From Rhizobium sp. L43 (GTDB lineage: Bacteria; Pseudomonadota; Alphaproteobacteria; Rhizobiales; Rhizobiaceae), in NCBI RefSeq assembly GCF_002531725.1, contig NZ_NWSQ01000030.1, positions 1-64,000 on the forward strand: 64,000 bases of DNA. The letters are read 5' to 3'. How positions within the stretch are numbered: position 1 is the first letter of the stretch; each line of letters begins with the position of its first letter. The position numbers and the translations under genes were made by a program. Below are positions 9,665 through 18,619 of this stretch, piece by piece. The notes below the pieces were generated by a model. That model searched no databases, was not told the DNA's origin, and saw only the letters and a list, made by a program, of their open reading frames with translations.

Positions 9665-10308
9665 TAACCATCATGCTGGACGAATTTGGTAATTGCAGCG
9701 ATGATGATAGCAGCCGATGCGGCGCCCGGATCGATGTGCCCGATCACCCGCTCTCCCAGCCGCGACGCCCGCCCCTTGGCGGCGACCATATCCCTGGTCG
9801 CTTCGCAGCCGTCGCGCGCTGCCCGCTGCGCCCTGTCGAAGCATTGGGGAAGGGCCATTCCCTCCGCCCAGGCATGGAGCGCCGCATCGGCTGCAGGACG
9901 CCAGGCGTCGACCATGGTCTTTTCGCCGGGCTCGGCCTTGCCGCGCTCCTGAATGCCCTGCGCCATCGCGGCGAAAGCGCGGACGAAGTCGTCTTCGCTG
10001 AGTTCGGGCCTGTCCTTGACGGCGGCTCCGGCGCGCATGAGGGCCGTGGCATAGAGCGGGCCGGAGGATGCGCCGACCGCATTGAGGAATGCTTTTGCCG
10101 CCGCATTGAAGGCGGCTGTCGGCGCGGCTTGCGCCGGGTCGAGCGCGGCGACCGCCTTTGCCGCCGCCTCACAGCCCGCATCCATGGCAAGGCCGTGATC
10201 GCCGTCGCCGATGGCGCCGTCGAGTTCGCAAAGATGGTCGCGCTGCACCGCGATATCCCCGGCGATCAGGGCAAACAGGCGCTGCAGATCTTCGGTCGTG
10301 ATCACCAT
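9664..10308 (-). CDS. dhaL: DhaL-type dihydroxyacetone/tetrulose kinase subunit
   Basis: A 214-residue all-helical nucleotide-binding subunit. The motif DGAIGDGDHG supplies the aspartates that bind the two Mg ions and ADP in DhaL proteins. It starts 3 bp after the dhaK stop with an AGGAGGTGATCG ribosome site, so the two are co-translated. No PTS phosphodonor DhaM is seen, so the phosphate source could be ATP, as in Dak-type and tetrulose kinases, or DhaM encoded elsewhere. With the TpiA- and RpiB-like genes of this locus, it may phosphorylate erythrulose or a related ketose; dihydroxyacetone is the default alternative. Confidence 0.88.
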   Translation of the reverse strand: MVITTEDLQRLFALIAGDIAVQRDHLCELDGAIGDGDHGLAMDAGCEAAAKAVAALDPAQAAPTAAFNAAAKAFLNAVGASSGPLYATALMRAGAAVKDRPELSEDDFVRAFAAMAQGIQERGKAEPGEKTMVDAWRPAADAALHAWAEGMALPQCFDRAQRAARDGCEATRDMVAAKGRASRLGERVIGHIDPGAASAAIIIAAITKFVQHDG

Positions 10309-10311
10309 CGA

Positions 10312-11316
10312 TCACCTCCTGAACATGGCGCAGTCGCAGGGATGGTCGATCAGCCGCTGCAGCTCGGCGTCGAGATGCATGAGCGTGACCGAGGCGCCCG
10401 CCATTTCGAGCGAGGTGCAGTAGTTGCCGACGAGCGAGGTATGGATGACGAGCCCGGCCTCGTCGAGCCGCGCCTTGACCCGCCGCATCATGATGTAGAG
10501 CTCCATCATCGGCGTCGAGCCAAGCGAGTTGACGAGCACGGCGACGCGATCGCCGCGGCCTGCCTTCATCTCCCGTAGAATCCTGTCCATCAGCTCGTCG
10601 GTCACCGCGTCGGCCGGCTTCAGCGGCTCGCTGGCCATGCCGGGCTCGCCATGAATGCCCATGCCGATCTCCATCTCGCCGTCGCCGATCAGGAAGTTCG
10701 GTTTCAGGGTCTGCGGCAGCGAACAGGGCGAGAGCGCGACACCCATCGTATAGGTTCGCGCATTGGCATGGCGAGCGGCGCGCTCGACCTCGTCGAAGGA
10801 GTAGTGAAGATCGCAGGCCGCACCGGCCGCCTTGAAGATGAAGACATTGCCCGCCACGCCGCGCCGCTTCTCCCTCTGGTCGGCCGGAGCGGACGCCACG
10901 TCGTCGGTGGTCAGCACGGTGCGCACCTCGATCTCGTCGAGCGCCAGCATTTCGGCCGCCATGTCGAAATTCATCACGTCGCCGGCGTAGTTTCCATACA
11001 TGAACAGCACGCCGGCGCCGCCATCGACCGCCATCGCGCAGGCGATGATCGGATCGGGCGGCGGCGAGGCGAAGACATTGCCGATCGCGGCGGCATCGGC
11101 GAGCCCCTTGCCGACATAGCCGAGAAAGGTCGGCTCGTGGCCGGAGCCGCCGCCGATCACCAGCCCGACCTTACCCTTGCGCGGCCCGTTTCGGGCGATG
11201 ATTGCGCGCGGCATATCGTCCACCGCATAGAGGTGCTCGGGATGCGCCGCGAGAATGCCCAGCAGCATCTCGTCAACGGCATCTGCACCTGCATTGATAA
11301 GCTTCTTCGTCTTCAC
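10312..11316 (-). CDS. dhaK: DhaK-type dihydroxyacetone/tetrulose kinase substrate-binding subunit
   Basis: A 334-residue protein of the DhaK family. The GGGSGHEP loop is near the N-terminus and GIHGEPG contains the histidine that forms a hemiaminal link with the ketose substrate. Length is normal for a free-standing DhaK. DhaL follows immediately and the apionate lactonase gene precedes it by 55 bp, so it belongs to the apnO-to-dhaL operon. Homologues act on dihydroxyacetone, and in mycobacterial erythritol/threitol pathways on erythrulose. Which ketose is used here is not determined by the sequence. One possibility is a branch product of apiose or a co-occurring plant sugar. Confidence 0.9.
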   Translation of the reverse strand: MKTKKLINAGADAVDEMLLGILAAHPEHLYAVDDMPRAIIARNGPRKGKVGLVIGGGSGHEPTFLGYVGKGLADAAAIGNVFASPPPDPIIACAMAVDGGAGVLFMYGNYAGDVMNFDMAAEMLALDEIEVRTVLTTDDVASAPADQREKRRGVAGNVFIFKAAGAACDLHYSFDEVERAARHANARTYTMGVALSPCSLPQTLKPNFLIGDGEMEIGMGIHGEPGMASEPLKPADAVTDELMDRILREMKAGRGDRVAVLVNSLGSTPMMELYIMMRRVKARLDEAGLVIHTSLVGNYCTSLEMAGASVTLMHLDAELQRLIDHPCDCAMFRR

Positions 11317-11371
11317 GCCGATCCTCCCAGAACGAACTCCGACTGCATAGATGCGGCTGGCGTGTCGAAGG

Positions 11372-13219
11372 TCAATCCGGCAGCGGCAAGGCCGCGGTGG
11401 CGAATGGTGCGAGCAGCAATTCCTTCCCCGATGCGCGGTAATCGACGCTTCGTTCCCCGCTTGTCAGATTGACGATGTGGAGCTTGGCGCCTGCGGCATC
11501 CCGCGCAACGAAGGACAGAATCTCGGAAGGCGAGGAAGAGATGCATTCCTGCCAGGATGCGCCCGCCAGGGTGGACAAGATCCGCGCGGTGTTGAACAGC
11601 GGCCGCCGCCCGCCTTGCTCGGTCGGCTCGTCAGGGCCGGCGATCAGACCGAACGGACCTGTCAAAGCCGACAGCGTCAGGCATTCGAGCCCGGCATCCA
11701 GCACGCGGATGGCGTAGCCGAGCGCAAAGGCCCCGGCGAAGCGGCCATTGTGGCGCGGATCGCGATTGGCCATGGGAATGCGTGCACCCGAGGAATTGTC
11801 CATCGTGCGGCTGCCATAGGGGTTCTGCCGCATCGGGATCGTTGACGGGCCGATGCGGTAGGGCTTGTCGCCGTAAATGGCGCGAACGGAGCGGGTGATG
11901 AAGGGCAGCGCCTCCAATGTCTGCATGACGCTGAGATCGTCGGCCGCATGCACGATCGGATTGGTGCAATGGCTGACGAAGTCGATCTCGCCAGCCGGCA
12001 CGCGCTTGCGGTTGAGCTCGGTGAAATAGCTGAGCATGCCGCCGCCGATGCGCATGCCGGGGAAGGCGGCGCGGGCTGCGGCATAGACTTCCTCGAGGGG
12101 AGGGCAGTCCGGCCATTGGCTGCCGGGCGGCGTCGATTGCCGGTCGACGGAAGGCGAAATCAGGATTGCATCCGGCTTGAATGCCGCAAGCTGCATCTGC
12201 CGGGCAATCTCGGCCGCCTCGCTTGCCGGCGACGACTTGCAGGCAAGCGCGATCTCCAGCGTCGAGCGGCCGCGATGGACGGCGGCGATTGCGGCAAAAT
12301 TCTTCAGCGCTTCGGCATCGTGCCCGGCATCCGGATCGAAATGAAAGAGAAGTTCCCGAGGCGCGATCTCCGAGAGGACGGACTTTGCCGAGAGCGTCGC
12401 ATCGGCCTCCTCGGGCGTCACGATCATGCCGATATCGGGCATGGTGCCGGTCCGCTCTCCAAGCTCGAGTTTTATCGCGCCGCCCGACGCCACAGGCGCC
12501 GAGCGCCGTGCGGAATGCCTGGTGTCTCTGATAACAAGCGACGTCTTTTGCCGGACAGGTTGGCTGGCAGAGATCCGGTAGGGCCAGGGAAGGGCGAGCG
12601 GCCTGACATAGGTCTTGTAGGAGGCATCAGACCAGTTCCTTTGATCTTCCATCTCAAAAGTGTCGCCCTCCATCCGGCATTCCGCCGTAACATCAGGCAC
12701 GACCTCATGGGAAATGGCGCGCATATCCTTGAACGGCTGCCAGGGCTCGATGACATCGGGAAAGCGTGTCGCCACGATCCGGCCGTCGACATGTTCGACC
12801 GTTGCCGGTGAACCGGCGACGCCGACGATCGGATGCAGGATGCAGAAGCCGCAGCGATTGGTCTCGAAGCCGGTCACGGTGACGGCTTCGGCTTCGAAGT
12901 CGAGCCGGTCCTGAACTCCCTTGATGCGGACGTCGATGACGAGCTTGGTCTCGCCGGGTCCCGCACAACGCGCGAGGTAAGCGACGTCGAAACGGTCATC
13001 GCCCTGCTCGATCCTGAGATCCGCAATTTCAGGGCTGTAAGTGCCCCAGTCCCGATCGCGAACGAGGTAGGAAATCGCCCGCAGCACCTCGATGCCGTCG
13101 TAGTGGATGGAGCGGAGATTGCCGTCGGCGAGATCGGCGGTCAGCTTTCCGGCCGTCAGACGAACCGGCGGCCTTTCCTGGGCGCGGGTGCCGTAAAGCA
13201 GGAAGACATCGGCGGTCAT
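11372..13219 (-). CDS. apnL: Probable D-apionate lactonase
   Basis: A 615-residue protein without signal peptide or membrane segments. I recognise it mainly by context: it overlaps the D-apiose dehydrogenase gene by ATGA and lies among apnO, oiaK and oiaX homologues. In characterised D-apiose pathways, ApnL is a large hydrolase that opens D-apionolactone to D-apionate. The N-terminal half looks like beta-sandwich sequence, and a central to C-terminal part contains barrel-like segments such as IGGGMLSYFTELNR and IDFVSHCTNPIVHAADD, giving the appearance of a glycoside-hydrolase-like architecture. Catalytic residues are not assigned. If the function is wrong, it is still a soluble enzyme of this operon. 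Confidence 0.75.
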   Translation of the reverse strand: MTADVFLLYGTRAQERPPVRLTAGKLTADLADGNLRSIHYDGIEVLRAISYLVRDRDWGTYSPEIADLRIEQGDDRFDVAYLARCAGPGETKLVIDVRIKGVQDRLDFEAEAVTVTGFETNRCGFCILHPIVGVAGSPATVEHVDGRIVATRFPDVIEPWQPFKDMRAISHEVVPDVTAECRMEGDTFEMEDQRNWSDASYKTYVRPLALPWPYRISASQPVRQKTSLVIRDTRHSARRSAPVASGGAIKLELGERTGTMPDIGMIVTPEEADATLSAKSVLSEIAPRELLFHFDPDAGHDAEALKNFAAIAAVHRGRSTLEIALACKSSPASEAAEIARQMQLAAFKPDAILISPSVDRQSTPPGSQWPDCPPLEEVYAAARAAFPGMRIGGGMLSYFTELNRKRVPAGEIDFVSHCTNPIVHAADDLSVMQTLEALPFITRSVRAIYGDKPYRIGPSTIPMRQNPYGSRTMDNSSGARIPMANRDPRHNGRFAGAFALGYAIRVLDAGLECLTLSALTGPFGLIAGPDEPTEQGGRRPLFNTARILSTLAGASWQECISSSPSEILSFVARDAAGAKLHIVNLTSGERSVDYRASGKELLLAPFATAALPLPD

Positions 13220-14250
13220 CGCAGCATCGCTCCGACGTCGATCGTCTGTCCCCTGGCAGCACTGTCATAGGCGGCCTCGACCAGGGCGAAGGTCTTCAGA
13301 TTGTCGGCCCCCGAGGTCGAATGTACAGCGCCGCGCTTGATTTGATCGACCCAATGCTGCTGGATCGCATAGACGCTCTCCTGGATGTTGTGCCAGGGCC
13401 GCGAGGCCCAGGACAGCAGGGTCGGAGAGACATCCATTGTGGTGGTGCCCTTGTCGTTGGCGATCTCAAGGCGGTAGCCCTGGGTCAGGCGGATCGTGCC
13501 CTCGGCGCCGTCGAGCTCGATCAGCGTCTCGGGGAACGGCTCTTTCGAGAGCTTGGTGGCGTAGCTGACGTCGACGACCGATGTGGCGCCGCTTTGATGA
13601 TCGAGCAGGATGGTCGCGACATCCTCGCCCTTGATCTTGGGATTGACCCGCCTGATGCGGGCCGTGAGCGAGCCGACGTCGCCAAGGATGTAGCGGGCGA
13701 CATCGAGCGTATGAATGCCGAGATCTTCGATGATGAAGCGTTCGCCCTCGGCGAGATAGGGCTGGCCGGAAAAGACGTCGTAGCCCGAGCGGAAGGAGAA
13801 GCGGCCCCAGAACGGCGTGCCTATCGCGCCGGCATCGAGCGCCTTGCGGACCGCCTGGATCGGCGTCTGCCAGCGAAAATTCTCGTGCACCATCAGGGCG
13901 ACGCCCGCCTTGCGGCAGGCCTCGACCATCGCCTTTGCATCCGACAGCGTCTTGGCGAAGGGTTTCTGACAGATGGCCGGCACCCTGTTGCGGGCGGCCA
14001 TTTCCACCAAGGCGCGGTGGCTCTGAACTGTGGTGGCGATATCGACGAAATCGAAGCCGCCATCGGCAAACATCGCCTCGGCATCGCTGTAGCGGCGCTC
14101 GATGCCGAACTGGTCGCCGACCACCTTCAGCCGCTCCGGATCGCGATCGCAGATCGCAACGATCCTTGCGCCGTCAACATCGTTCCAGGCGTGCATCTGG
14201 TTGATCGCAAAGAAGCCGCAGCCGATCAGGGCACCTTTCAATTCGGTCAT
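13216..14250 (-). CDS. apsD: Gfo/Idh/MocA oxidoreductase, probable D-apiose dehydrogenase
   Basis: A 344-residue NAD(P)-dependent dehydrogenase. The N-terminal Rossmann motif is ALIGCGFFAINQMHAW. The family EKP motif appears as CQKPFAK, its lysine being the usual catalytic residue, and GIHTLDVARY supplies the conserved histidine near the active site. In the known pathway ApsD oxidises D-apiose to D-apionolactone. It lies between the Rbs-type permease gene (1-bp gap) and apnL (4-bp overlap). Substrate assignment rests on this context; the family also contains myo-inositol and other sugar dehydrogenases. Confidence 0.82.
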   Translation of the reverse strand: MTELKGALIGCGFFAINQMHAWNDVDGARIVAICDRDPERLKVVGDQFGIERRYSDAEAMFADGGFDFVDIATTVQSHRALVEMAARNRVPAICQKPFAKTLSDAKAMVEACRKAGVALMVHENFRWQTPIQAVRKALDAGAIGTPFWGRFSFRSGYDVFSGQPYLAEGERFIIEDLGIHTLDVARYILGDVGSLTARIRRVNPKIKGEDVATILLDHQSGATSVVDVSYATKLSKEPFPETLIELDGAEGTIRLTQGYRLEIANDKGTTTMDVSPTLLSWASRPWHNIQESVYAIQQHWVDQIKRGAVHSTSGADNLKTFALVEAAYDSAARGQTIDVGAMLR

Positions 14251-14251
14251 G

Positions 14252-15316
14252 TCAACCTGCCTTTGCCATCTGCATGAGGGTCACGCGCTGCTGCAGGCGG
14301 CGTTGCGCCTGGTCGACGACCACGGCAATGATGATGACGAGGCCCTTGATGACCATCTGCCAGAAGGAGGAGACGCCCATCATGACAAGCCCGTCGGAGA
14401 GGATACCGATGACGAAGGCGCCGATGATCGTGCCGCCGATCGTGCCGCGGCCGCCCGACATCGAAGTACCGCCGAGTACGGCTGCGGCAATCGCATTCAG
14501 TTCGAAGCTTTCGCCGGTCGCCGGATGGGCGGCCATCAGTTCAGAGGAGATGACGACGCCGACGATCGCCGCGCAAAGTCCAGAGAACATGTAGACGAAG
14601 ATCTTCACGACATCGACGCGGATGCCCGACATGCGCGCTGCCCGCTCATTGCCGCCGACGGCAAAGATATGCCGGCCGATCGGCGTCGAGCGGGCGACAT
14701 AGGCGGCCGCGAGCGCCAGCACGATCAGGATCCAGATCGACACCGGCAGGCCAAGGATGCGTCCGGCGCCGAAGAAATCGAAGCCGGTCGTGGCATATTC
14801 CGGCCGGCCGACGAGGTTCGGAAAGGTCTGACCATCAGACGACAGCAAAGCCAGGCCGCGGGCGACATAGAGCGTGCCGAGCGTGGCGATGAAGGGCGCG
14901 ACGTTGAGCTTGGTAATCAAGAGGCCGTTGATCAGGCCGATGATAAGGCCGATTGACAGCGTGATCAGCACGATCTCGAAGAGGTTGAAATAGATGGTAT
15001 AGCCGATCGGCAGCTCGATGCCGTAAAGGATCAACCCGCCGGCGACCATGCCGCAGAGCCCGACGATCGAGCCGACCGAGAGGTCGATGCCGCCGGTGAT
15101 GATGACGAAGGTCATGCCCATCGCCAGGAAAGCGTTCAGCGCCACATGCTTCGACATCAGGATCATGTTCGCCGTCGAGGTAAAATTCGGCGCGAAGATC
15201 GCAAAGAAGATGATGACGGCGAAAAGCGCGATGAAGGTCCTGAGCTTCATCAGCGTCAGAAGCACCGAGCCGTTGGCGCCTTTCGGCGCAAGAGTGGTAG
15301 ATGTAGCCGCCATCAT
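14252..15316 (-). CDS. Monosaccharide ABC importer permease, RbsC type
   Basis: A 354-residue integral membrane protein with eight to ten hydrophobic segments. It carries the RbsC/AraH family signature around GMTFVIITGGIDLSVGS and a C-terminal conserved loop with AVLGGTSMSGGRGTIGGT. Homodimers of this type form the channel of CUT2 importers. It overlaps the ATPase gene by ATGA. With the ATPase and binding protein of the same operon it should import a monosaccharide, probably D-apiose. Confidence 0.92.
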   Translation of the reverse strand: MMAATSTTLAPKGANGSVLLTLMKLRTFIALFAVIIFFAIFAPNFTSTANMILMSKHVALNAFLAMGMTFVIITGGIDLSVGSIVGLCGMVAGGLILYGIELPIGYTIYFNLFEIVLITLSIGLIIGLINGLLITKLNVAPFIATLGTLYVARGLALLSSDGQTFPNLVGRPEYATTGFDFFGAGRILGLPVSIWILIVLALAAAYVARSTPIGRHIFAVGGNERAARMSGIRVDVVKIFVYMFSGLCAAIVGVVISSELMAAHPATGESFELNAIAAAVLGGTSMSGGRGTIGGTIIGAFVIGILSDGLVMMGVSSFWQMVIKGLVIIIAVVVDQAQRRLQQRVTLMQMAKAG

Positions 15317-16863
15317 GACGCGAGTTTCCCTTGATGTCCGTGTCCCCTAGCCGAAGCCGCGATGATCGCTTCTTCCGTCGCCTCGTTCCGGTCGAAGACG
15401 GCGACGAGCTGGCCGTTGCTCAAGACCGCGATGCGATCGGAAAGCGCCATGACCTCCTCGAGGTCGGAGGTCGAAAATAATATTGCGAGCCCGTTTGCCG
15501 CCAATCGGCGCATGGTGCGGAAGACGTCGGCCTTGGCGCCGACATCGATGCCGCGGCTCGGTTCGTCCATCAGCAGCACTTTCGGATTGGTCATCAGCGC
15601 CTTACCGATAACCACTTTCTGCTGATTGCCGCCGGACATCGAGGTGACCTCGAAATCCGGATTCGCAGCCTTGATCGACAGATCGCGGATCGCCTCGCGA
15701 ATGGCGTTTTTTTCGGCGCCGCTGTCGATATGGAAGAGCCGGGTGAAACGGGAAAGGCTTGCCAGCGTCAGGTTGGAGGCGATGGAAAGTGCCTGAACCA
15801 GGCCTTCCCGCTGCCGATCCTCCGGAATGAGGGCAAGGCCGCGGCGGATGCGCCGCGGGGTGTCTCGGGCGCGCACTTCCTTGCCGTCGATGAAGACCCT
15901 GCCGGTCGAGTGCGTATGGCGGCCGATCACGCATTCGAAGAATTCGCTGCGCCCGGCGCCCATGAGGCCGTAAATGCCGAGGATCTCGCCTGCCCTGACC
16001 GAGAGGGAGACATCGTTGACCGCAAGCCCGCCCGTTGGTCTCGGAAGGCTGATGTTTTCGGCGCGGAAGACCTCCTCGCCGATGGCATGGGTGACGGATT
16101 TGGCAAAATCCTTGGCGTCCGAACCGATCATCGAGCGCACGATCCAGCGCGTATCGATGTCGCGCACCATCGCCTGGCCTGTGACCTGGCCGTCGCGCAG
16201 CACGGTGATGGTGTCGCCGATCCGCATCAGCTCTTCCAGCCGGTGCGAGATATAGACAATCGCGACCCCCTGGGCTTTCAGCTCGCCGATCACCTTGAAC
16301 AGGATGTCGACTTCGGCGGCCGAAAGCGCCGATGTCGGCTCGTCCATGATCAGGATGCGGGCATCGAGCGACATCGCCTTGGCGATTTCGACGAGCTGCT
16401 GCTGGCCGATCGGCAGATCCTCGACCATCGCGTCCGCTTCGATCCCGGCATCGAGCCGCCGCAGAAAATCATTGGCCTTCTCGACCTGCGCCTTGTGATC
16501 GATGCCGAGGATGCCGCGGGTTATCTCACGCCTGGCGAAGATATTCTCGGCGACCGACATGTTGGCGAAGAGATTGAGCTCCTGGAAGATCATGCCGATG
16601 CCGTGCGCCTGCGCATCGGCAGGGCTGTCGAAGGATACCGGCTTGCCATCGAGGATGATGCGGCCGAGCGTCGGACGCTCGACACCGGCGATGATCTTCA
16701 TCAGCGTCGACTTGCCTGCACCGTTTTCGCCGACAAGGACGTTCACTGCACCGCGGCGAAGCTCGAGATTGGCGCGCTTGACGGCGACGATGCCAGAATA
16801 GACCTTCGACACGTCGTCGAGGCGCAGGATGATGTCGTCCTTCTGTGGCTCTCCTGTGGTCAT
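15313..16863 (-). CDS. Monosaccharide ABC importer ATPase, RbsA type (two ABC domains)
   Basis: A 516-residue protein with two fused ABC domains, the normal RbsA/MglA design. The first has Walker A GENGAGKST, signature LPIGQQQLVEIAKA and Walker B ILIMDEPTSAL. The second has the degenerate P-loop GLMGAGRSE, signature SGGNQQKVVIGKAL and Walker B VLLMDEPSRGID. The degenerate second P-loop is usual for the family. ATGA overlaps join it to the permease gene and to the DUF2291 gene. Confidence 0.94.
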   Translation of the reverse strand: MTTGEPQKDDIILRLDDVSKVYSGIVAVKRANLELRRGAVNVLVGENGAGKSTLMKIIAGVERPTLGRIILDGKPVSFDSPADAQAHGIGMIFQELNLFANMSVAENIFARREITRGILGIDHKAQVEKANDFLRRLDAGIEADAMVEDLPIGQQQLVEIAKAMSLDARILIMDEPTSALSAAEVDILFKVIGELKAQGVAIVYISHRLEELMRIGDTITVLRDGQVTGQAMVRDIDTRWIVRSMIGSDAKDFAKSVTHAIGEEVFRAENISLPRPTGGLAVNDVSLSVRAGEILGIYGLMGAGRSEFFECVIGRHTHSTGRVFIDGKEVRARDTPRRIRRGLALIPEDRQREGLVQALSIASNLTLASLSRFTRLFHIDSGAEKNAIREAIRDLSIKAANPDFEVTSMSGGNQQKVVIGKALMTNPKVLLMDEPSRGIDVGAKADVFRTMRRLAANGLAILFSTSDLEEVMALSDRIAVLSNGQLVAVFDRNEATEEAIIAASARGHGHQGKLAS

Positions 16864-17504
16864 GGGCCGACCTTCAGTTCCGAAGGCGTTATGAGCGGCA
16901 GCTCGCCGCTCTTCGGCAGCGGAAAGGCGCCGACTGCGGTCACCGGCTTGCCGGCGAGGCCCTCACGCGGGACGGCTGACAGAAAGGCCGTATTGGCCTT
17001 TTCGTTGAAGGCCTTGCCGAACTGTGCCCACTCGATCTGGTTCTTGAATTCGTTGAAATTGACGAACTCCAACGTGTCGCGCAGCGCCGTGCCGCGCAGC
17101 GCCGGCCCGATCTGCACCTTGGCGTCGGCCTTGCCGTCGCCATCGGCGTCGACATCGAGTGTTGCCGCGCGCGAGGCCGTATCGGCCGCGACAACCTTGC
17201 CGGTGATCTTCACCGCATAGGTCCATGGCGAGCTGCTCTGCTTGCGGGGATTGCCGTATTTCTCGCCTGCGGCGTCGGGGCTGGAGGTGGCCAGTTGCAT
17301 GACGTCCTTGAGGTCGCCGGCGCGCTTTTCGAAATAGGGCACTGCCTCGGACTGCCAGATCGCCCCGACCTTTGCATTCGGATCGAAGGCAGTCTTGGCC
17401 GCTGCCGCCGCCTTTTCCTCAGCCGTCGGCGTCTTGATGATCTTGCAACCGGGCAAGGCGGCCGCCACGACGGCAGCGAGCAGGGCGCCCTTCATTCTCA
17501 ACAT
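16860..17504 (-). CDS. DUF2291 family periplasmic lipoprotein
   Basis: A 214-residue protein. The N-terminus MLRMKGALLAAVVAAALPGCKI has a lipobox (LPGC), so it is probably anchored to a membrane by Cys20. DUF2291 proteins regularly accompany CUT2 sugar importers in Rhizobiales, usually between the binding protein and ATPase genes as here, but their role is not established. The conserved WTYAVKITGKVV segment suggests a beta-rich domain. It may assist binding-protein delivery or sense the sugar. Confidence 0.82.
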   Translation of the reverse strand: MLRMKGALLAAVVAAALPGCKIIKTPTAEEKAAAAAKTAFDPNAKVGAIWQSEAVPYFEKRAGDLKDVMQLATSSPDAAGEKYGNPRKQSSSPWTYAVKITGKVVAADTASRAATLDVDADGDGKADAKVQIGPALRGTALRDTLEFVNFNEFKNQIEWAQFGKAFNEKANTAFLSAVPREGLAGKPVTAVGAFPLPKSGELPLITPSELKVGP

Positions 17505-17533
17505 GCTTTAAACCTCGACGTCTTGCAAAATGC

Positions 17534-17567
17534 ATTGCGGAGGGCGCAGCGCTGCGCCCTCCGCAAT
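17534..17567 (-). promoter_or_regulatory. Perfect 34-bp palindrome after the binding-protein gene
   Basis: ATTGCGGAGGGCGCAGC is followed directly by its exact reverse complement, so the mRNA can form a 17-bp stem with only a small loop at its tip. It begins 11 bp after the rbsB stop and ends 30 bp before the DUF2291 start. No T-run follows. This is the usual position of structures that stabilise the binding-protein transcript or cause partial termination. Confidence 0.7.
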
Positions 17568-17577
17568 TCGCGGGTGA

Positions 17578-18519
17578 TCAGTTTGTCAGGGCGAAGGTTT
17601 CGAGCTTGCCGGCATTGTCGGCATTGATGAGAACGCAATCCATCAACTGCTTCTCTTCCTTTGGCGTCGTCTTGTTCTTGATGTAGGCGTCTGCCTGTTC
17701 CACCGCCAACTGAGCCTGCGCATAGGCGGGCTGCAGGACCGTTGCCTTGATGCCGCCCGACTTGATGGAGTCGCGCACGTCGTTGGAACCGTCGAAGCCG
17801 ACGACGATCACGTCCTTGCGGCCGGCCGCCTGCAGCGCTGCGATGGCGCCCATGGCCATGGTGTCATTGCCTGAAATGACACCCTTGATGTCGGGATTTG
17901 CCTGGAGGATGGTTTCCATCTTCGAATAGGCTTCCGTCTGGCTCCAGTTGGCCGACTGCTTGGCGACCGACTTCAGCTCCGGATAGTCGTCGATGACATC
18001 ATGATAGCCTTGCGAGCGGATGCCGGCATTGGTGTCGGACTCTTTGCCGACAAGCTCGACGTAATTGCCCTTCTCGCCCATCAGCTTGACGAATTCCTGC
18101 GCGCCGAGCTGAGCGCCCTGATAGTTGTTCGAGACGATCTGGGCGACGGCAACGCCGGTGGCGTTGATTTCGCGGTCGATCAGGAAGGAGGGAATGCCTG
18201 CATCCTTTGCCTTCTTGACGGCCGCGACGGAGGCGTCGGCTCCGGCATTGTCGAGTATGATCGCCTTGGCGCCGCGTCCGATTGCCGTATCGATCATTTC
18301 GGACTGCTTGTTGGCGTCGTCGTCATGCGTCATGAGCAGCGTTTCGTAGCCAAGCTCTTTCGCCTTGGCTTCGGCGCCGACGGCTTCGGCCTTGAAGAAG
18401 GGATTGTCATGCGCCGGTGTGATGATCGCGATGAGATCGGCCGAAAAGGCCGGAAGAGCCGTTCCGAGCGCCAGTGCGCCGGCAAAAGCTGCAAGTGTCA
18501 GTCTGCGCGTCAGTTTCAT
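17578..18519 (-). CDS. Sugar ABC importer periplasmic binding protein, RbsB type
   Basis: A 313-residue binding protein. The signal peptide KLTRRLTLAAFAGALALGTA is followed by LPAFSADLIA, with cleavage likely after FSA. The mature protein starts as an RbsB-like periplasmic-binding domain (LIAIITPAHDNPFFKAEAVG) and contains the hinge motifs ILDNAGADAS and GVISGNDTMAMGA. An AGGGAGGAAAAT ribosome site supports the start. It lies 100 bp downstream of apnO and is followed by the strong palindrome described separately. Context makes D-apiose the most likely ligand; a pentose or tetrose is also possible. Confidence 0.9.
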   Translation of the reverse strand: MKLTRRLTLAAFAGALALGTALPAFSADLIAIITPAHDNPFFKAEAVGAEAKAKELGYETLLMTHDDDANKQSEMIDTAIGRGAKAIILDNAGADASVAAVKKAKDAGIPSFLIDREINATGVAVAQIVSNNYQGAQLGAQEFVKLMGEKGNYVELVGKESDTNAGIRSQGYHDVIDDYPELKSVAKQSANWSQTEAYSKMETILQANPDIKGVISGNDTMAMGAIAALQAAGRKDVIVVGFDGSNDVRDSIKSGGIKATVLQPAYAQAQLAVEQADAYIKNKTTPKEEKQLMDCVLINADNAGKLETFALTN

Positions 18520-18619
18520 ATTTTCCTCCCTGTTGTGAATGAAGCCCCGTCTCCCTGGGGCGGCTAGACCCCGTCTCCCCGGGGCAGTTGAGGGGGAGGG
18601 CTTGCCTCCCCAAGCCGGT

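Noticed and set aside
18535..18600. Mobile element suggested by repeated gaccccgtctcccYggggc
   Set aside because: Two short similar GC-rich motifs only; no terminal inverted repeats, target duplication or transposase.
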